Below, piece by piece: positions 11,416-22,699 of a stretch of 64,000 bases of DNA (the stretch's first letter is position 1; each line of letters begins with the position of its first letter). The stretch lies in assembly GCA_009760855.2 (NCBI GenBank), contig WPIO01000032.1, positions 2,549,001 to 2,613,000 on the forward strand. Direction: 5' to 3'. A model generated the notes under the pieces. That model made no database searches. It saw nothing but the letters and a program-made list of their open reading frames with translations, and had not been told where the DNA came from. Made by a program: the position numbers and the translations under genes. Source of the stretch: Cristatella mucedo. Lineage: Eukaryota > Bryozoa > Phylactolaemata > Cristatellidae.

Positions 11416-11846
11416 GCGGGCTATGTGGTTCGGAGGAAAAACTTTACTTCGTATCTTTTGAATCTATCCGTGGTTCCACGACTCATTTTTCAGGTTAGAA
11501 CATTTACCTGCCAATTTAACAGGATCTACGCTTGCGTAAGTTGGAGTATCATCCTTTGTTACAGTCAAACCTGCAGTATTCTACAAGTAAACAAAAAACA
11601 CGTGGTCTTTCTAAAAATAAAAGCATTGCACGTACTCTTGAGACAGGATGCTTGTGGCAGGGGATGGCAGCTGTAGAGTGGCGTTTAACTAGCCCAAACT
11701 TAAAGTCATTATCATTTCGCTGAATCTCTCATACTGAAAAGAGAGCCAGCAAATGATACGTCCACGAGTGGAAGAATAGGGCTGAATGAATCAACATTAG
11801 TCTCTAGCATTTTGCCGACCCGCCAGATGCAATACTTTTGTTTTAG

Positions 11847-12080
11847 GAGCTGGAAATGTGTACTGCAAAGATGGAGATGATTATCGCGCCCTCGGAGCTG
11901 CCTGGTTCAAGGGATGCACCGAGTTAATATGCACTAGAGATGGTACTAGTGTCAAAATCCAATATTTCCCACCATGCACATTTCTAAACTCAACGAAAGA
12001 GTCACAAGAAAACTGCAAGGAGGTTCTCGTTCAAGAAGATGACGGATGCTGTAATGGAATACAATGCCAAACTCCAAGAG
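11847..12080 (+). CDS. aGPCR exon 1 of model: VWC/SVWC-like module
   Basis: A 234-nt exon, acceptor ...TTTTAG, donor GTAATC, phase 1 at both ends. It encodes about 78 residues with eight cysteines: YC, GC, IC, PC, NC, a CC pair and a final QC. The spacing, with a tyrosine and tryptophan between Cys1 and Cys2 (GDDYRALGAAWFKGC) and a CC-x4-C ending, resembles single-domain von Willebrand factor type C modules. A sequon (NST) is present. In this family such modules are extracellular protein-binding domains. The preceding exon, which should provide the first base of the split codon and probably the signal peptide, was not recognised upstream. The assignment to VWC rests on the cysteine pattern only; another small disulfide module is possible. 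Confidence 0.65.
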
Positions 12081-13398
12081 GTAATCATAGAAATCATCTA
12101 TAGGTGTTTACTAAAACTTCTCAGCTTTGAGCATTCTCTTGCCGAGTTGACGCGAGGCAGCTTTCTAAATAAAGAGGTCAAGTTTGCTTGATCACGCTAA
12201 ACTTTGTAATTACACGGTAATATGATAATGCAAATCTACTTTAGCCTCATTAAAATCTAGAGGTCTACTACTAACAAAATAAAATGCATAATATTAGCCA
12301 TTAATAATATAACTTATTAATAACCTGAATAAGCCTTCAGGTTTATATCAGCTAACTTCATTCAAAACCTTAGTTATTTGATCTTTTACTCGGGAAAAAT
12401 TTGGAATCAATAGGTTTCTGAATATGACATCAGCATGCAATTAATCCTGAGTTAGAATTTAGAGGCGTTTCTTTCTGAACCGATCTCGTAAAGTGAGCAG
12501 CTCATGATTTTATTAGGCTATGGGAGAGATTATTGTGGACAGCGAGAGTAATCTTATTTGTATAATTGAGTGAACATCAATTTGAACGAGATATTACATA
12601 AAAGATCAGAAAGGCTGATGAAAGTGCGTACCTACTTGATAGTTAATTAACAAAAAGAGAGTGCACACTCAAATTAATTTCTGATGTAAATAGTTGTCGG
12701 CTTTGCACCTTAAGGAGTTTAGGTTCTTTACATATTTGCGTACACGATATGAATTTTGCAGCCTTTGCAAATTTACCGAGACGCCAAAATCCTTTTTTGC
12801 TTGATAGATAATGCCAGTCAGCAAAGAACTTCAGGGGTTAAGCATTTCTAAATAGCTCAATATTAAACACCAATGCGTACTTGTTTAATGATTGGTTATA
12901 TTATCAAAGCAATGCTATTAATACATTTCAACATTCTTGGCCGGATTTGCACATCTTATTTGACAGGTAGCATCTTTAAAAAAAACCTCCATGCATCTAA
13001 TAAATAAGGCCTGCTAGTTCAAGTGTATCAAATTTTTAAAAAGAAACTTTGTGATTAGAGAAGTTTGGCTTACGACAGAGTCAATAAGGTGACGTTGCCG
13101 TAGACATGGTTTTGATTAATTTGCTTAGGCATTAATGCTGTCGTAAAAAACCACCAAAACAATTTATTAAGCATACTTGGTCGCAAATTTGCCTGAATTT
13201 TGGTGCTTTAAATTAACACATTTCTAAGACGGGTTTCTGATTACCCTGCTTCTTGTTGTAGTTACCTAGTACATTGTTACATAATCACATGAGGTTAAGT
13301 TAGAGTTCTCAAGATAATAAGTCAATTTACGATCTTTGGGTATTTTTGGCATGTGTCCAGTATTATAACATTAAGATAATATTTTCTGCTAATTTTAG
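12081..13398 (+). other. aGPCR intron, no recognisable element
   Basis: AT-rich intron between the VWC-like exon and the first lectin exon. I see no transposon, RNA gene or long open frame. Confidence 0.5.
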
Positions 13399-13456
13399 AG
13401 CAACCCGTTGGTACATCAAACTGCCCTCCTGGATGGATTGAAGTCAATGTATTGGG
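13399..13456 (+). CDS. aGPCR exon 2: start of C-type lectin domain 1
   Basis: A 58-nt exon, acceptor ...AATTTTAG, donor GTTAGTG, phase 1 to 2. It encodes EQPVGTSNCPPGWIEVNVLG across its borders. The 'NCPPGWI' block is the first-cysteine segment of a long-form C-type lectin domain. An earlier GT at 13449 would give phase 0, which does not fit the next exon; the donor at 13457 does, so I chose it. Confidence 0.75.
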
Positions 13457-14282
13457 GTTAGTGAAATCTTGAACTGCGAACTCTAAACTACCTTGAATAC
13501 ATCTCCATGTTTCTGTACACGCTTACTAAGCTCAAGTTTTTGCTTAAAGGCAGAAGCAGCAAGGATCTAAAGATTATTTTGCTTGTTGTTTAACTATTTT
13601 GTATGATAGATTGGTACATGTTAGAAAGATACTCAGAGGATTAGGGTTTGAGTTATCGACGACATGGAAATAATAGGTCTCTAAAATCATAAAATTCAAA
13701 TTTTGCTCTGGTAGGACATGAATTTTTTTAAATTATCAGAGTCACCGATTGCGTATACCTAGTGTGCCAGAACATGCTATGCGGGCGAAGCTTTATGAAG
13801 GTATGCATGAAAACTTACAGTATTTTGACGAATCAAAATGCATGGGGTATTTTTGTGGTAAGGAAGAATACATCTCTGTGAAGTGAGTGTATGAATGGTC
13901 GTAAATGTGATGGCAGAAGATATAAATAATATTCAACCTCCCTTTGCTTATGCATTTCCAGTCAGATAAAACTCACTCTAAAAAAATCTAAAGCGATTAT
14001 TCAAAGGGGACTGTGGAAATTACGTCAAAAGATTTAATCTGAAACTAGAACTTTGGCTATAGTTTCCCGTTTAATTGTGTCTAAAATAAGTAAATTCTGA
14101 GTTTACCGTCGTCTCTTTCACTGAAGTAAAATGTGTGGGAATTGATATTTTTGAGGAGTAAGCGATTGCAAAGTCAGTCTTACTACCCAGTAATAAGGGC
14201 AAACAACTTGTGCACCGTATTCTTCTCGAAATACGATTAATGGAGGCGCTGAAATACAAATGTTTTTTTGCTTCACGGTTAG

Positions 14283-14450
14283 TGGCCGAACACTATTAGA
14301 GCCAGTAACCTATGAGAAAAGTGCTTCGCAGCTTCGCAAAACGATAGAACAGATTATGACAGAAGATCTTTTCCGTGGAGCAATCCATTTGAAATTGGAG
14401 CAAGGCCTTCTAGTAACATGCAGAATAAACGCTTACAAACTCGAACACTG
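14283..14450 (+). other. Possible cryptic exon, weakly SEA-like
   Basis: After an acceptor-like ...CACGGTTAG, a frame with a 1-nt lead (compatible with exon 2) encodes 'ASQLRKTIEQIMTEDLFRGA' followed by 'IHLKLEQGLLV'. The pattern of a helix followed by a beta strand ending in hydrophobics recalls SEA domains, which occur in some adhesion GPCRs. No in-frame donor fits the next exon: the only GT, at CTA|GTAACA, gives phase 0 while the next exon needs phase 2. I therefore do not include it in the model. Chance is the likelier explanation. Confidence 0.2.
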
Positions 14451-15329
14451 ATTTTCCTAGTGCAAGTTTAAAAGTAACTGAAGATCAAATAGAGGTCCAA
14501 GCAGACTAACAAAGAACCTAAAGCTGAGTAAGTTTTTTTGGTTTCAATTTGATAATCACTTCTCCTGATTCGTCTTCGCTTTTGTGATTACTTCAAATTT
14601 TAACGGGCTTTCATGTTGCCGCTTATTGATCGAACAACTGTGGATAAATCTACGGAAATGTGGTTAAAGAGGGTAGAAGGTCTGAAAATGATTGGGCTGG
14701 TATTACCCTTGCACATGAAAAGGAAGTCACTGGTTTACATTTTGCAATGAGCACAACGGAATTGCATTATTTTAAAAATGGAAATGCTCTTTTACGGTAT
14801 TTTTCAGCATAAATTGAGCAAATGGTTTAGCCCATGTCTTTATTTCTTCCTACATAGATAATTCAATAAAACGATTGCTTTCTCCTTATAAGGCCATTTT
14901 AAATTTGATGAAAGACTTAGTAAATTTTTCATTCTTGCTAGTGGTACAGTATATCTTAAGGAGACCTGGCGCCAAAACCTCCGAAGACTCTAAGCTAACT
15001 TTTCTGGAAGCAGAAAATTAATATATTATTAGCTAAACCTGAGAAAATTATTCAGCATTATACATCTTAATTATTTAAAATACTCCCTTCAGTTTATTAA
15101 GTCCGAAACTGGGTTGATTGTCTTATCACGATTAAACGTAAGGTTTCGGGTAATCTGACAGAAGCCCGATGTCCGAGCTTTGCAAGCATTGCTAATTCTT
15201 CTGTACGGGCAGCCAATGCACAATATTAAAGAGAATAATAGTAATATAATGCTTTTATTTTGCCTCAAGAGAAATGAACGTCCTTTTAGGCAGGTTACAT
15301 TGGTTGGCAGGAAATCCATGCCTTGTGAG

Positions 15330-15690
15330 CAGAGAAGCTGAAGGCAAGGTCCTATTAGGACTCGAGTTGCTTAGAGAAATTTCTAAAAGAGTTGAGCCAG
15401 AGTAGCCACCGGTACGATGGAAAGCCCCATGACGAAGTATTTTGCCTACTTAGACCCGAGCATCAGAATGAAGGACCTAATGATGAATGGCAGACCCATA
15501 GAGTGCAGTTCACGAAGGACAAGTCGAGTGGCAGAATTGTGAAGCACCTGCAAGCGTGCTACAAAACAGACTGAAAGACTTGTAAGTAGTGTGCTGCAGA
15601 AGCTTAGAATATTTATTAGCAAGGAAAATATCTTGAAGCGCCGGCACACCTGGATTTACTACGTGCGTAATCTTCAACCTCACGCCAATG
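15330..15690 (-). mobile_element. Decayed L2/CR1-like RT fragment, antisense in intron
   Basis: On the minus strand 'LQVLHNSATRLVLRELHS' (15510-15570) matches the 'LQLVQNSAARLVCRERRS' block of family A. A neighbouring frame continues with 'YKSFSLFCSTL'. The copy is short and frameshifted, with no tail seen. Confidence 0.5.
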
Positions 15691-16125
15691 AGCAAAATTA
15701 TTTCTAATCATATATCAAGGTTAGTTCTCAAGGGTGTGAGTGCGTTTGAGATTTAAAAACGCGAAATAAAACTAACATTTCATTAGGTGTCAAAAGGATG
15801 ATTAAACTTAGGGCCGGAAGCTTGATGCCTATCCCGAACGCCATCAGAGGAGCCGAACCGTCTCCCAGCTTCCCAGCAATTGGTTGCAAAGAAATTCTGG
15901 AAAAGCGAGCTTAAAGTGAGTGCTGCCAATAAAGCCCACTACTCGCCGCGGCTTCAATTCATAGAAACCCGAATATGTGCTCACTTTATAAAGCCGAGAA
16001 TTCACAACAGTTCACTACAATTTACTACACAGCCGACGGTTTATAGTTTTGGATTCAATTCTCATGCATTCACATTGAAGCCAAGTAGCATTGACAGTCT
16101 CGCGAGAGATCATTTGTTCTTACAG

Positions 16126-16295
16126 TTTACAAGCGAAAGCTGATTCAGTTTGCTTGAAGTACTCACTGCTGAAAAGAACGTACGAGGCAGCTGCTAGAGA
16201 CTGTCGGAGTCAGATGGCTTCTCTTATTAATGTGAGGCTAATTTCTGGTCAACGACCAGTGCTGAAGTCTTTGATGGAAGGCTTGAAGAGTGCAG
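16126..16295 (+). CDS. aGPCR exon 3: C-type lectin domain 1, helical part
   Basis: A 170-nt exon, acceptor ...CTTACAG, donor GTGAGT, phase 2 to 1. It encodes LQAKADSVCLKYSLLKRTYE, then AAARDCRSQMASLINV and on to MEGLKSAG. 'VCLKYS...KRTYEAAARDC...ASLINV' is the canonical C-type lectin stretch around Cys1 to Cys2 with helices alpha1 and alpha2 (compare the common C-Y-x-F-...-W-x-x-A-x-x-x-C-...-G-A-x-L pattern). Confidence is high because motif, splice sites and phase agree. Confidence 0.85.
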
Positions 16296-17335
16296 GTGAG
16301 TCACGAGTATCGATGACCGCGTATTTCAATAGCGCGCTAGTTTCTATCAGGGAAAAACCATATGAAACTCTCGCAGTACCTAAACTGGCAAGCAGTAGCG
16401 TCTAATAACTTTGCTGCTGAGAAAACTTGACTGACCAGCAAAGTACCAGCGTTTTTCCAAGGTGCTAAAATAACTAAACCGAAAAAAATATCGTGAAGCA
16501 TTTCAATCATTTTATAATCTAAGTAATTTTAACATATTAATTTATTATTGTGGGTTATCCTGAGCTGTAGTCCTATTGGCCAGTATTGACAAGCGAATCA
16601 GCAGATTTTTTGAAGAGGATTTCTCATGAACCTCGAGAAATGCCAAATTATGTCGGCAGAAGTAGTCGTCGCGTTTAATTTGTCTATCTTGACCGGAGCA
16701 TATATATATGCATGGTCAGTAATTAAATGATCTACTTCTTGTCTAAAAAAGTGTTGTGGGCATCATTCTGTCACAGAGTACAGGAGCCGTACCTACAAGT
16801 TTGAGCACTCGTGCCCTGACAAGCTTATCGGGGGGCGGCGAGAGGCTAATTGTACTGACCAATTATTTCATGACTCAAGTGTTCCATTAATAAGACCACC
16901 ATAAATTGCTTTTGCATAGGTAATTCTAGAGCTGGCTAATTAGAGGACCCTTACTCGATTACGGCTACGTATTTGGCTGCAGATTAAACTTTGGTCTTAG
17001 CCATCTGCTCTCTGATTATTTAAAAGTAGAATGCAGTTGCATGATGAGGTTCTGAACAGTAGTTACCAGTACGAAGCTAAATTTGAAACACTTCTTCAGT
17101 AGGGGCTTCCAAGTATTCTTACTAGCCAAGCAACCAAGAAGAATATATTAATAATAATATAGCATGACTTCATGTATAGCGCCATAAGAGACTTAAATTA
17201 CTATATAGGCACCAATATCAAATATGCAATATGCATAGGAAGCCTGTCATATAAATATCTATACAATTAACAGCGTGCGCACACAGACACACCCAAAGTA
17301 AAAGTCATCTGGTTCCAGAAAATGCTGTTTTTAGG
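16296..17335 (+). other. aGPCR intron segment
   Basis: AT-rich intron sequence. A short region at 17150-17215 may be a LINE/SINE 3' tail on the minus strand (GCGCTATACATGAAG after a short hairpin-like segment), but it is too short to be sure. Confidence 0.35.
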
Positions 17336-17572
17336 TTGTGCGATGTAGCTACTGGGCTTTCTTCTTTGGTGTTGACAGAAGAGGGTAGAAGGACGGAAGA
17401 TAGTTGTGGAGCCAGTGCCACAGTGACGTCAACGAAAGCCTTCCGTGATCAGAATTCTCGTTCCGCAGGTGGTTGTGCCGAGTTCGGGGAAATGCATGGT
17501 TTTAATCACCGCTTACCTATGCAGTGGGGCGAATGAATTACCGTACGTTTGTGATAGAAAAGATTACGTATC
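17336..17572 (+). pseudogene. Broken copy of a C-type lectin C-terminal exon inside an intron
   Basis: An acceptor-like ...GTTTTTAG precedes it. One frame gives 'GGCAEFGEMHGFNHRLPMQ' and, after a one-base shift, 'CSGANELPYVCDRKDYVSR' (about 17504-17570). 'C...ELPYVCDR' is the typical C-terminal end of a C-type lectin domain, and the pair lines up with 'GACAKARFC...INCEAKLHYVC' of the active exon at 27431. A third frame near the start reads 'YWAFFFGVDRR', resembling the 'FW(I/T)GL' zone. The frameshifts, and the fact that exons 3 and 4 join perfectly without it, point to a decayed duplicate lectin exon. Confidence 0.5.
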
Positions 17573-18215
17573 GCGTACAAAGTGATGTTACCAACACTTG
17601 AGCGAATAGCGAGCAAGAACCAGTGTAAATACTTGTAGTAACACATGAATTAAATTAAAAGTAATGTAATCGAGTTTAATATCGTAATGTGCATCGGTGC
17701 TGGTTAGTATTTATTTCGCTCATTTATAAACGATATAAGCAACTCATCCCGGTGGGGCTAAGGGTGTTCTGAAACCATGAGTAGTCGCTCTAGATCATAC
17801 CAGGGTTGTTCCAAAGTCTCAAAACACAGCAGTAGGATGACCTGAGTGTGGAGCTTGCTGTCAGGGAGGGAGGTACAGTTAGATGGTAAAAAGGTCTTTC
17901 GTTAACGGAAAGTTTGATTGGTACCCGCTACTTGCAAATCAGCACCCCAGGTCAAGACACCTCACAGCACTTGCTACAAGCGCACGTAGCTGTTCTGCAC
18001 TCATGTCCTTAGGTCGCTAACGTAACATTCATGCAGTTGCTAGTCTTTGCAGACGCGTGAGTGCCTGAGGTGATCTGAGCCGTGGAGCCAGGCTAGAGGC
18101 TAGAGACTAGTAATTAGATGCAGCAGCTATGCTCGAAGTCATGCAGATAGCCGCGGAAATGGCGGCAAAGAAGGCCGCCCATATCTTAAATACATACATA
18201 AAATAAATCCTGATT
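17573..18215 (+). other. aGPCR intron segment, no recognisable element
   Basis: Nothing supported here. It becomes more GC-rich toward the SINE that follows. Confidence 0.35.
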
Positions 18216-18219
18216 AAAC

Positions 18220-18385
18220 AGCCTCTTTTTGTATAGCGATAGAAGAGCCTTTACGGCTATCTTTACGGCTATCACCACCGCTAGCAGTGGCGATAAAGAA
18301 TCGTCCACAGCAGGAATCTAACCCACGACCTCAGGACCGAGGTCGTGAAAGCAACCGCCTTACCTAGTGTGCCATAACGGCTCGC
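18220..18385 (-). mobile_element. tRNA-derived SINE, family S2
   Basis: On the minus strand the head reads TGGCACACTAGGTAAGGCGG, a box A-like start, and about 40 bases later GGGTTAGATTCCTGC, a good box B (consensus GGTTCGANTCC). A shared tail follows: ATTCTTTATCGCCACTGCTAGC ... CCGTAAAGGCTC. The same head and tail occur at 41961-42113. A 12-bp unit CTTTACGGCTAT is tandemly duplicated at 18249-18272. It lacks the cloverleaf needed for a real tRNA. Confidence 0.65.
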
Positions 18386-20812
18386 TAATGGTAGCAAGTC
18401 CATCTCCACAGCGTAGAGACTTGTATTCGACAGCTACAAAGGGCATCAAGCGTCCAGCACCAACATCGGTGTATAGCAACTGTCGGACGGTGTCCAGAAC
18501 AACACTGAAACCCCGACCAGCGTCATGTTTCGTGTGCATTTCCAGCCTGGCTCGAATGCTAAGGCACATGTAACTGCCTGTCACATGACTTGGGCTTACA
18601 TACTGAATAGCTGCTGGTTATGACTCGAGCAGATCTGAAGCTATATAATTCAGGGAACTATGAATATTGATCACCATAGTATCAAAATGTATATCGACAG
18701 TCATAATCTAGCTGACTTGGAGCACCAGCGCTTCACTGCCACTTCCTAATTTAAGACTGCCCTTGGCTTGGATGATAAGAAAAGCCTAGCATGACCTACT
18801 ACGACAGGAGCCAACGCTGGGCTGCGCCACGTCATCAGACTCGAAAATATTTCTGTCGGTGACTTTTCAGACGTCCTCTTCAGAACTGCCATTGTTGCAA
18901 ACTTGTCAACACCTTCGTCATCGACAGCTATCGCAGAGTCCCAGCAACAAGCCAGGCTTTAATTTTATCCGGAACCAATGGGTTTTAATTAGATGCTCAT
19001 ATCGTCTAATTCTCTTTCTGTAGATAGACGATTGACTTCATTTTATGTTGTATCTCGATATACAGCTGAATTTATCGGAAAACTGGAATTTCATTAGTAT
19101 ACACACCTTACGAAAGAGCGGACCTCTCCGGATCAATGCATGAGCAATCAAAACTGCTGCGTATCTAGTTACTGATTTGGATTGTCTCATCCAATTCGTC
19201 AGGCAATAGTTTTACTTACTCAGCTTTAGTTACGCAGCTTGTTGGTTATGCCAGTAAATACTCAGTGAAGCTCTGGCGAGTAGCAGGCAAGCGCCCTGTT
19301 TTTAATGGAGCAAGATGTAAATTCATAAAGCCATCTCTGAGTTGTTAGAAGTTTTAGGGTGCATTTAGGATACATATGAATTATTAAACGCATGAATCAA
19401 ATACTACCTATGTTGACGTACAAAGCAAGTGAATCAATCCGGATATTTTAATCAATACCTTAATCAAAGTTTGATCAAGAAAAACTATTTAAACGTCATG
19501 CATTATGCACATGAGAAAGCCGCACATTTAAAATATGGTAAAGGATAGCGGCACATATGAAATATGGTTAAAGATAATTTCCAGAGTAGAACTGCAGTTT
19601 CTCCTGGTAGTCCAATGTTACTGTGGAGAAAACCAATACACAAAATTCCATCTCTATTTATAGCAGAAATACAAATTTCTATAAGCTGCTAACAACTTTC
19701 TGAGCTCTTGATTGATTAAAGTGGCTGTAGGTCATAGAAAACATCCCAGAAAGTAGAAAATGCTCTATTTAATGTTCTAGAATGGAATTCATTAGTTCTT
19801 TAAAAATCATTATCCATTTGTTCCAGTAAACTAAGCACTTTTTCATCAACAATAGAGGCAGATCAACCCATAAATATGTTCAAACAAGTTCACGTGATCA
19901 TAATTATTGCAATGTAACCTAGAGCTTATGGTATTTAATCAATATGTGCAATTTGTAATCATTTTAACTGTACAGAGAGATTGCATACAGATAGGTCCGA
20001 GAGGTTGCATTAACTGCCGATTTCGCTCAATAACCACTAGGCCTTGTTCATGTTAAGATGTTATTGAATAAACTGAGTGAAGTAAGACTTTGCTGGTGTT
20101 AGCCATTCTATAGGCTGCTTAATTTCCGCACACGGGCCTGAGGTCAGAACGAAAGACGAGGACAAACTTCGTAAGGGCATGAGTTTTAGACGATCCAATT
20201 TTCAAGTACTGCCACAAAGGTCTGGCAGGAAATAAATTGTGGAGGTTGCTTGCCATACCAAAGGCATCTAGTCATGTAACACTCAGAGTCCGGCTTTCGT
20301 TTTCAGAGCTAATATTTAAAAAACTAATATTATATTATATTATAAACTAACCTAATATTTAAAAAACGAGTAAGATTTATGCTTGTTAAGTATTTTTGCA
20401 GGATTATGGTGCTGCTTGCAGAAGCAATAACGTTAACAATTTGAAAAATCGGCGTGCACGTATTAAGTTGAAAAATGTTTACGTGAATACCTCTAGGGAG
20501 TTTGTGCAATGAGCTTGGCAACACTTCTCGTTCTCACAAGTATTGGTATTGTACAGAGTTCAGGCATGCATAGAAAATTGGTAAAGTAATACGTTCTGCC
20601 ACACGTGCATTCCTGCGTAATCCAACATTCAGTCTTTGCTCCCGTGCCCATAAAATGACCACGCCGAATAAGAACACATCAGCTCACAAAAATCCCCGTT
20701 TCTGAAATCGGAAGTGTACAATTTGTACGAAATTGGTTCGATTTCATTGATAAATCCACTCATAGTGCTCCGTGGGTATCAAATAGTTGCTGGCACTATC
20801 AATTTTTTTCAG
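18386..20812 (+). other. aGPCR intron segment, no recognisable element
   Basis: AT-rich intron after the SINE. There is a short imperfect AT palindrome near 20320-20360. No gene, LINE block or RNA gene is seen. Confidence 0.4.
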
Positions 20813-20912
20813 GTATCACCTACTTTTGGACCGGATTACACTCACGCGAAGACTATTACTACTGGGATGGCTTTCTCAATATTACATCCGATTCCTACGT
20901 CGATGCCTGCAG
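20813..20912 (+). CDS. aGPCR exon 4: C-type lectin domain 1, WIGL region
   Basis: A 100-nt exon, acceptor ...ATTTTTTTCAG, donor GTATGC, phase 1 to 2. It encodes ITYFWTGLHSREDYYYWDGF, then LNITSDSYVDAC. 'YFWTGL' is the conserved WIGL core of C-type lectin domains and 'YYYWDG' is the following W-x-W/D-G turn. A sequon (NIT) is present. The usual EPN or QPD sugar-binding triplet is not visible, so Ca2+-dependent mannose or galactose binding by the standard mechanism is not supported. Confidence 0.88.
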
Positions 20913-22570
20913 GTATGCTTGAAAATAAGCCGGTCAATGGAGACTAGCTACAGTTAATCACTGTTACGGACGCATGCCCAAACCTCGAAGCACATCTTGG
21001 CAAACAAAAAACTTTTCTCCGTGGCAGTTTGATTAGTTTATATTGACTTTTGGCGTTGAAATCACGATATTGCATTTTTTGCAGGTTTCCCTGTCTAAGG
21101 AAGCTATGATTAATAATTTGAAGAAAACAGCCCCTTCCCAGCAAGTACTCAATAAATTTTTAGAATTAATGCAGGCATGAGTGTATTGATAGAAAATTAG
21201 GTACATAAGAAATTCCATCGATGCAATGAAAGAAAATAATTTGAGTAAAGGCTTCCGCTATCCAACGTTGAAGTTGGCCTGAAAATAAAGTAAGATCTGA
21301 CAAATATCAATATATTAGGTATATGTGAAAATTAGGTTAGAATCCTTGAATAAAATAGAAACCTGTTGAAAGAGTAACAACCCTAAAAAGTTATTCTATG
21401 AAAATCTTGGGAGATAAATCGACTCCAAAACGTTTATGATAACAATTTGTATGTTCTTAATTATTGGTCATTAATGCAACAGCACTGCCTAAGATGTAAG
21501 CTGATTATGCCACTTGTTTTGACATCAACAGAGATAGCACTGACAATTCTACATGGTCTTAATTAAAAATCAGCGAAGTTAATATTTACTCACAGTATTT
21601 TGGCTTTTTGTTTCGGATGTAATACTTCCACAATCCGAGCGGCCGGGTAATTAGAGAAATTTGAGTACAGATCAGGCCGTCAATAATCCCGAGCTAAGCT
21701 GGACGTTTGCCTCGCCATTACTTGATTATAGGAAACTTATAATAATTTCAGAACATTGTGAATTTTAAAATATTAGTAGCTAAAAAGGCTACTTAAATAG
21801 TAAAATAAAATAAATTTTAATGATTGGATTGTCGGAGTCTGGACAACCAATGTTCTATTCTTTGAAGTGGCTATCAAAGTGCATTGGCTATCAAAGTGCA
21901 TTAAATAAACATCTTGATGGTTCTAAAGTAAGAAAGCATTCTGATAAAAATAATATGAAATTTTGCTAGTCAGTCGAAGGTTTCTTCAGGAATAAAAATG
22001 CCAGTGTAAAAAATCTTTATATTTAAATGATTACATCGCTGGCGGTTCATTACTTATCTCGGGAGCCAAAACGAAAGTCTTAACGAAATACTCTACTTGC
22101 TTAGCGAAAAATTGCTTGGGCCACGGAGGATGCACTTTTCACTTTATAAAGTAAACAAAATGTAATAAAATGTTATATTTTATTCACGAAATTTGAACAA
22201 GATTTGCTCTTTCTCTTCTGGAAACATCTAATCTCAATTTGTTGACGTAAATATCGCTTTATGAAGAGGACGCGCGATTCTTCTTATTCTGCCAGCTCTA
22301 ACATTGGAGAAACTACTAGAACTCGTTTAACTTCAAATATGCCCGAGCGGGAACGAGAAACTGTAAAATTCTGCAGCTTGTGCTGAGTGAGCCTTAGTCT
22401 GCCTACATGGTAATGCATTCCTGGTTATAAACGGTGGTCATTCAAGCATTTATACAGTAGCTTCATGAACCATGACTAAACTAACCCACGTGGCTCTAAA
22501 AATATACTAATTTATTGGTGCTTGCAATGGCAAGTAAACAAAGTTTGCGTTCCTCAGTTAAATTTCCCGT
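20913..22570 (+). other. aGPCR intron segment
   Basis: AT-rich intron without recognisable elements. A 17-bp unit (GGCTATCAAAGTGCATT) is directly repeated at about 21868-21902. Confidence 0.4.
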
Positions 22571-22572
22571 TG

Positions 22573-22652
22573 CAGCAAATGTAAAGCGCCTAGAAAGAGA
22601 TTGAGTTCTTTGAGGATGCTTTATCAAGTGCATTATCATTATTTGTATTAGT
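22573..22652 (+). mobile_element. Family A LINE 3' tail remnant, plus strand
   Basis: A short piece with the family A 3' hairpin (AAAGCGCC...GGATGCTTT) and 'ATCAAGTGCATTATCATTATT', the family tail. Nothing of the ORF is left, so it is an extremely 5'-truncated insertion. It is sense to the host gene. Confidence 0.65.
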
Positions 22653-22699
22653 TCTCAGTAGGAGCAAAAAGTCATTCTCTGGTCTTTCCCCAAGACAAT

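Larger units (their letters stand above)
13457..16125 (+). other. aGPCR intron with a LINE relic
   Basis: Intron inside lectin domain 1. It holds a decayed LINE piece at 15330-15690 and one possible cryptic exon at 14283-14450 (listed separately). The rest has no recognisable content. Confidence 0.5.

Noticed and set aside
13449-13450. Alternative donor GTATTG for exon 2
   Set aside because: It would leave phase 0, which does not match any usable acceptor of exon 3; the GT at 13457 fits.
18314-18378. Possible tRNA gene
   Set aside because: Box A- and B-like sequences are present but the arms do not form a cloverleaf, and a related copy with a shared non-tRNA tail exists at 41961-42113, so it is a SINE head.
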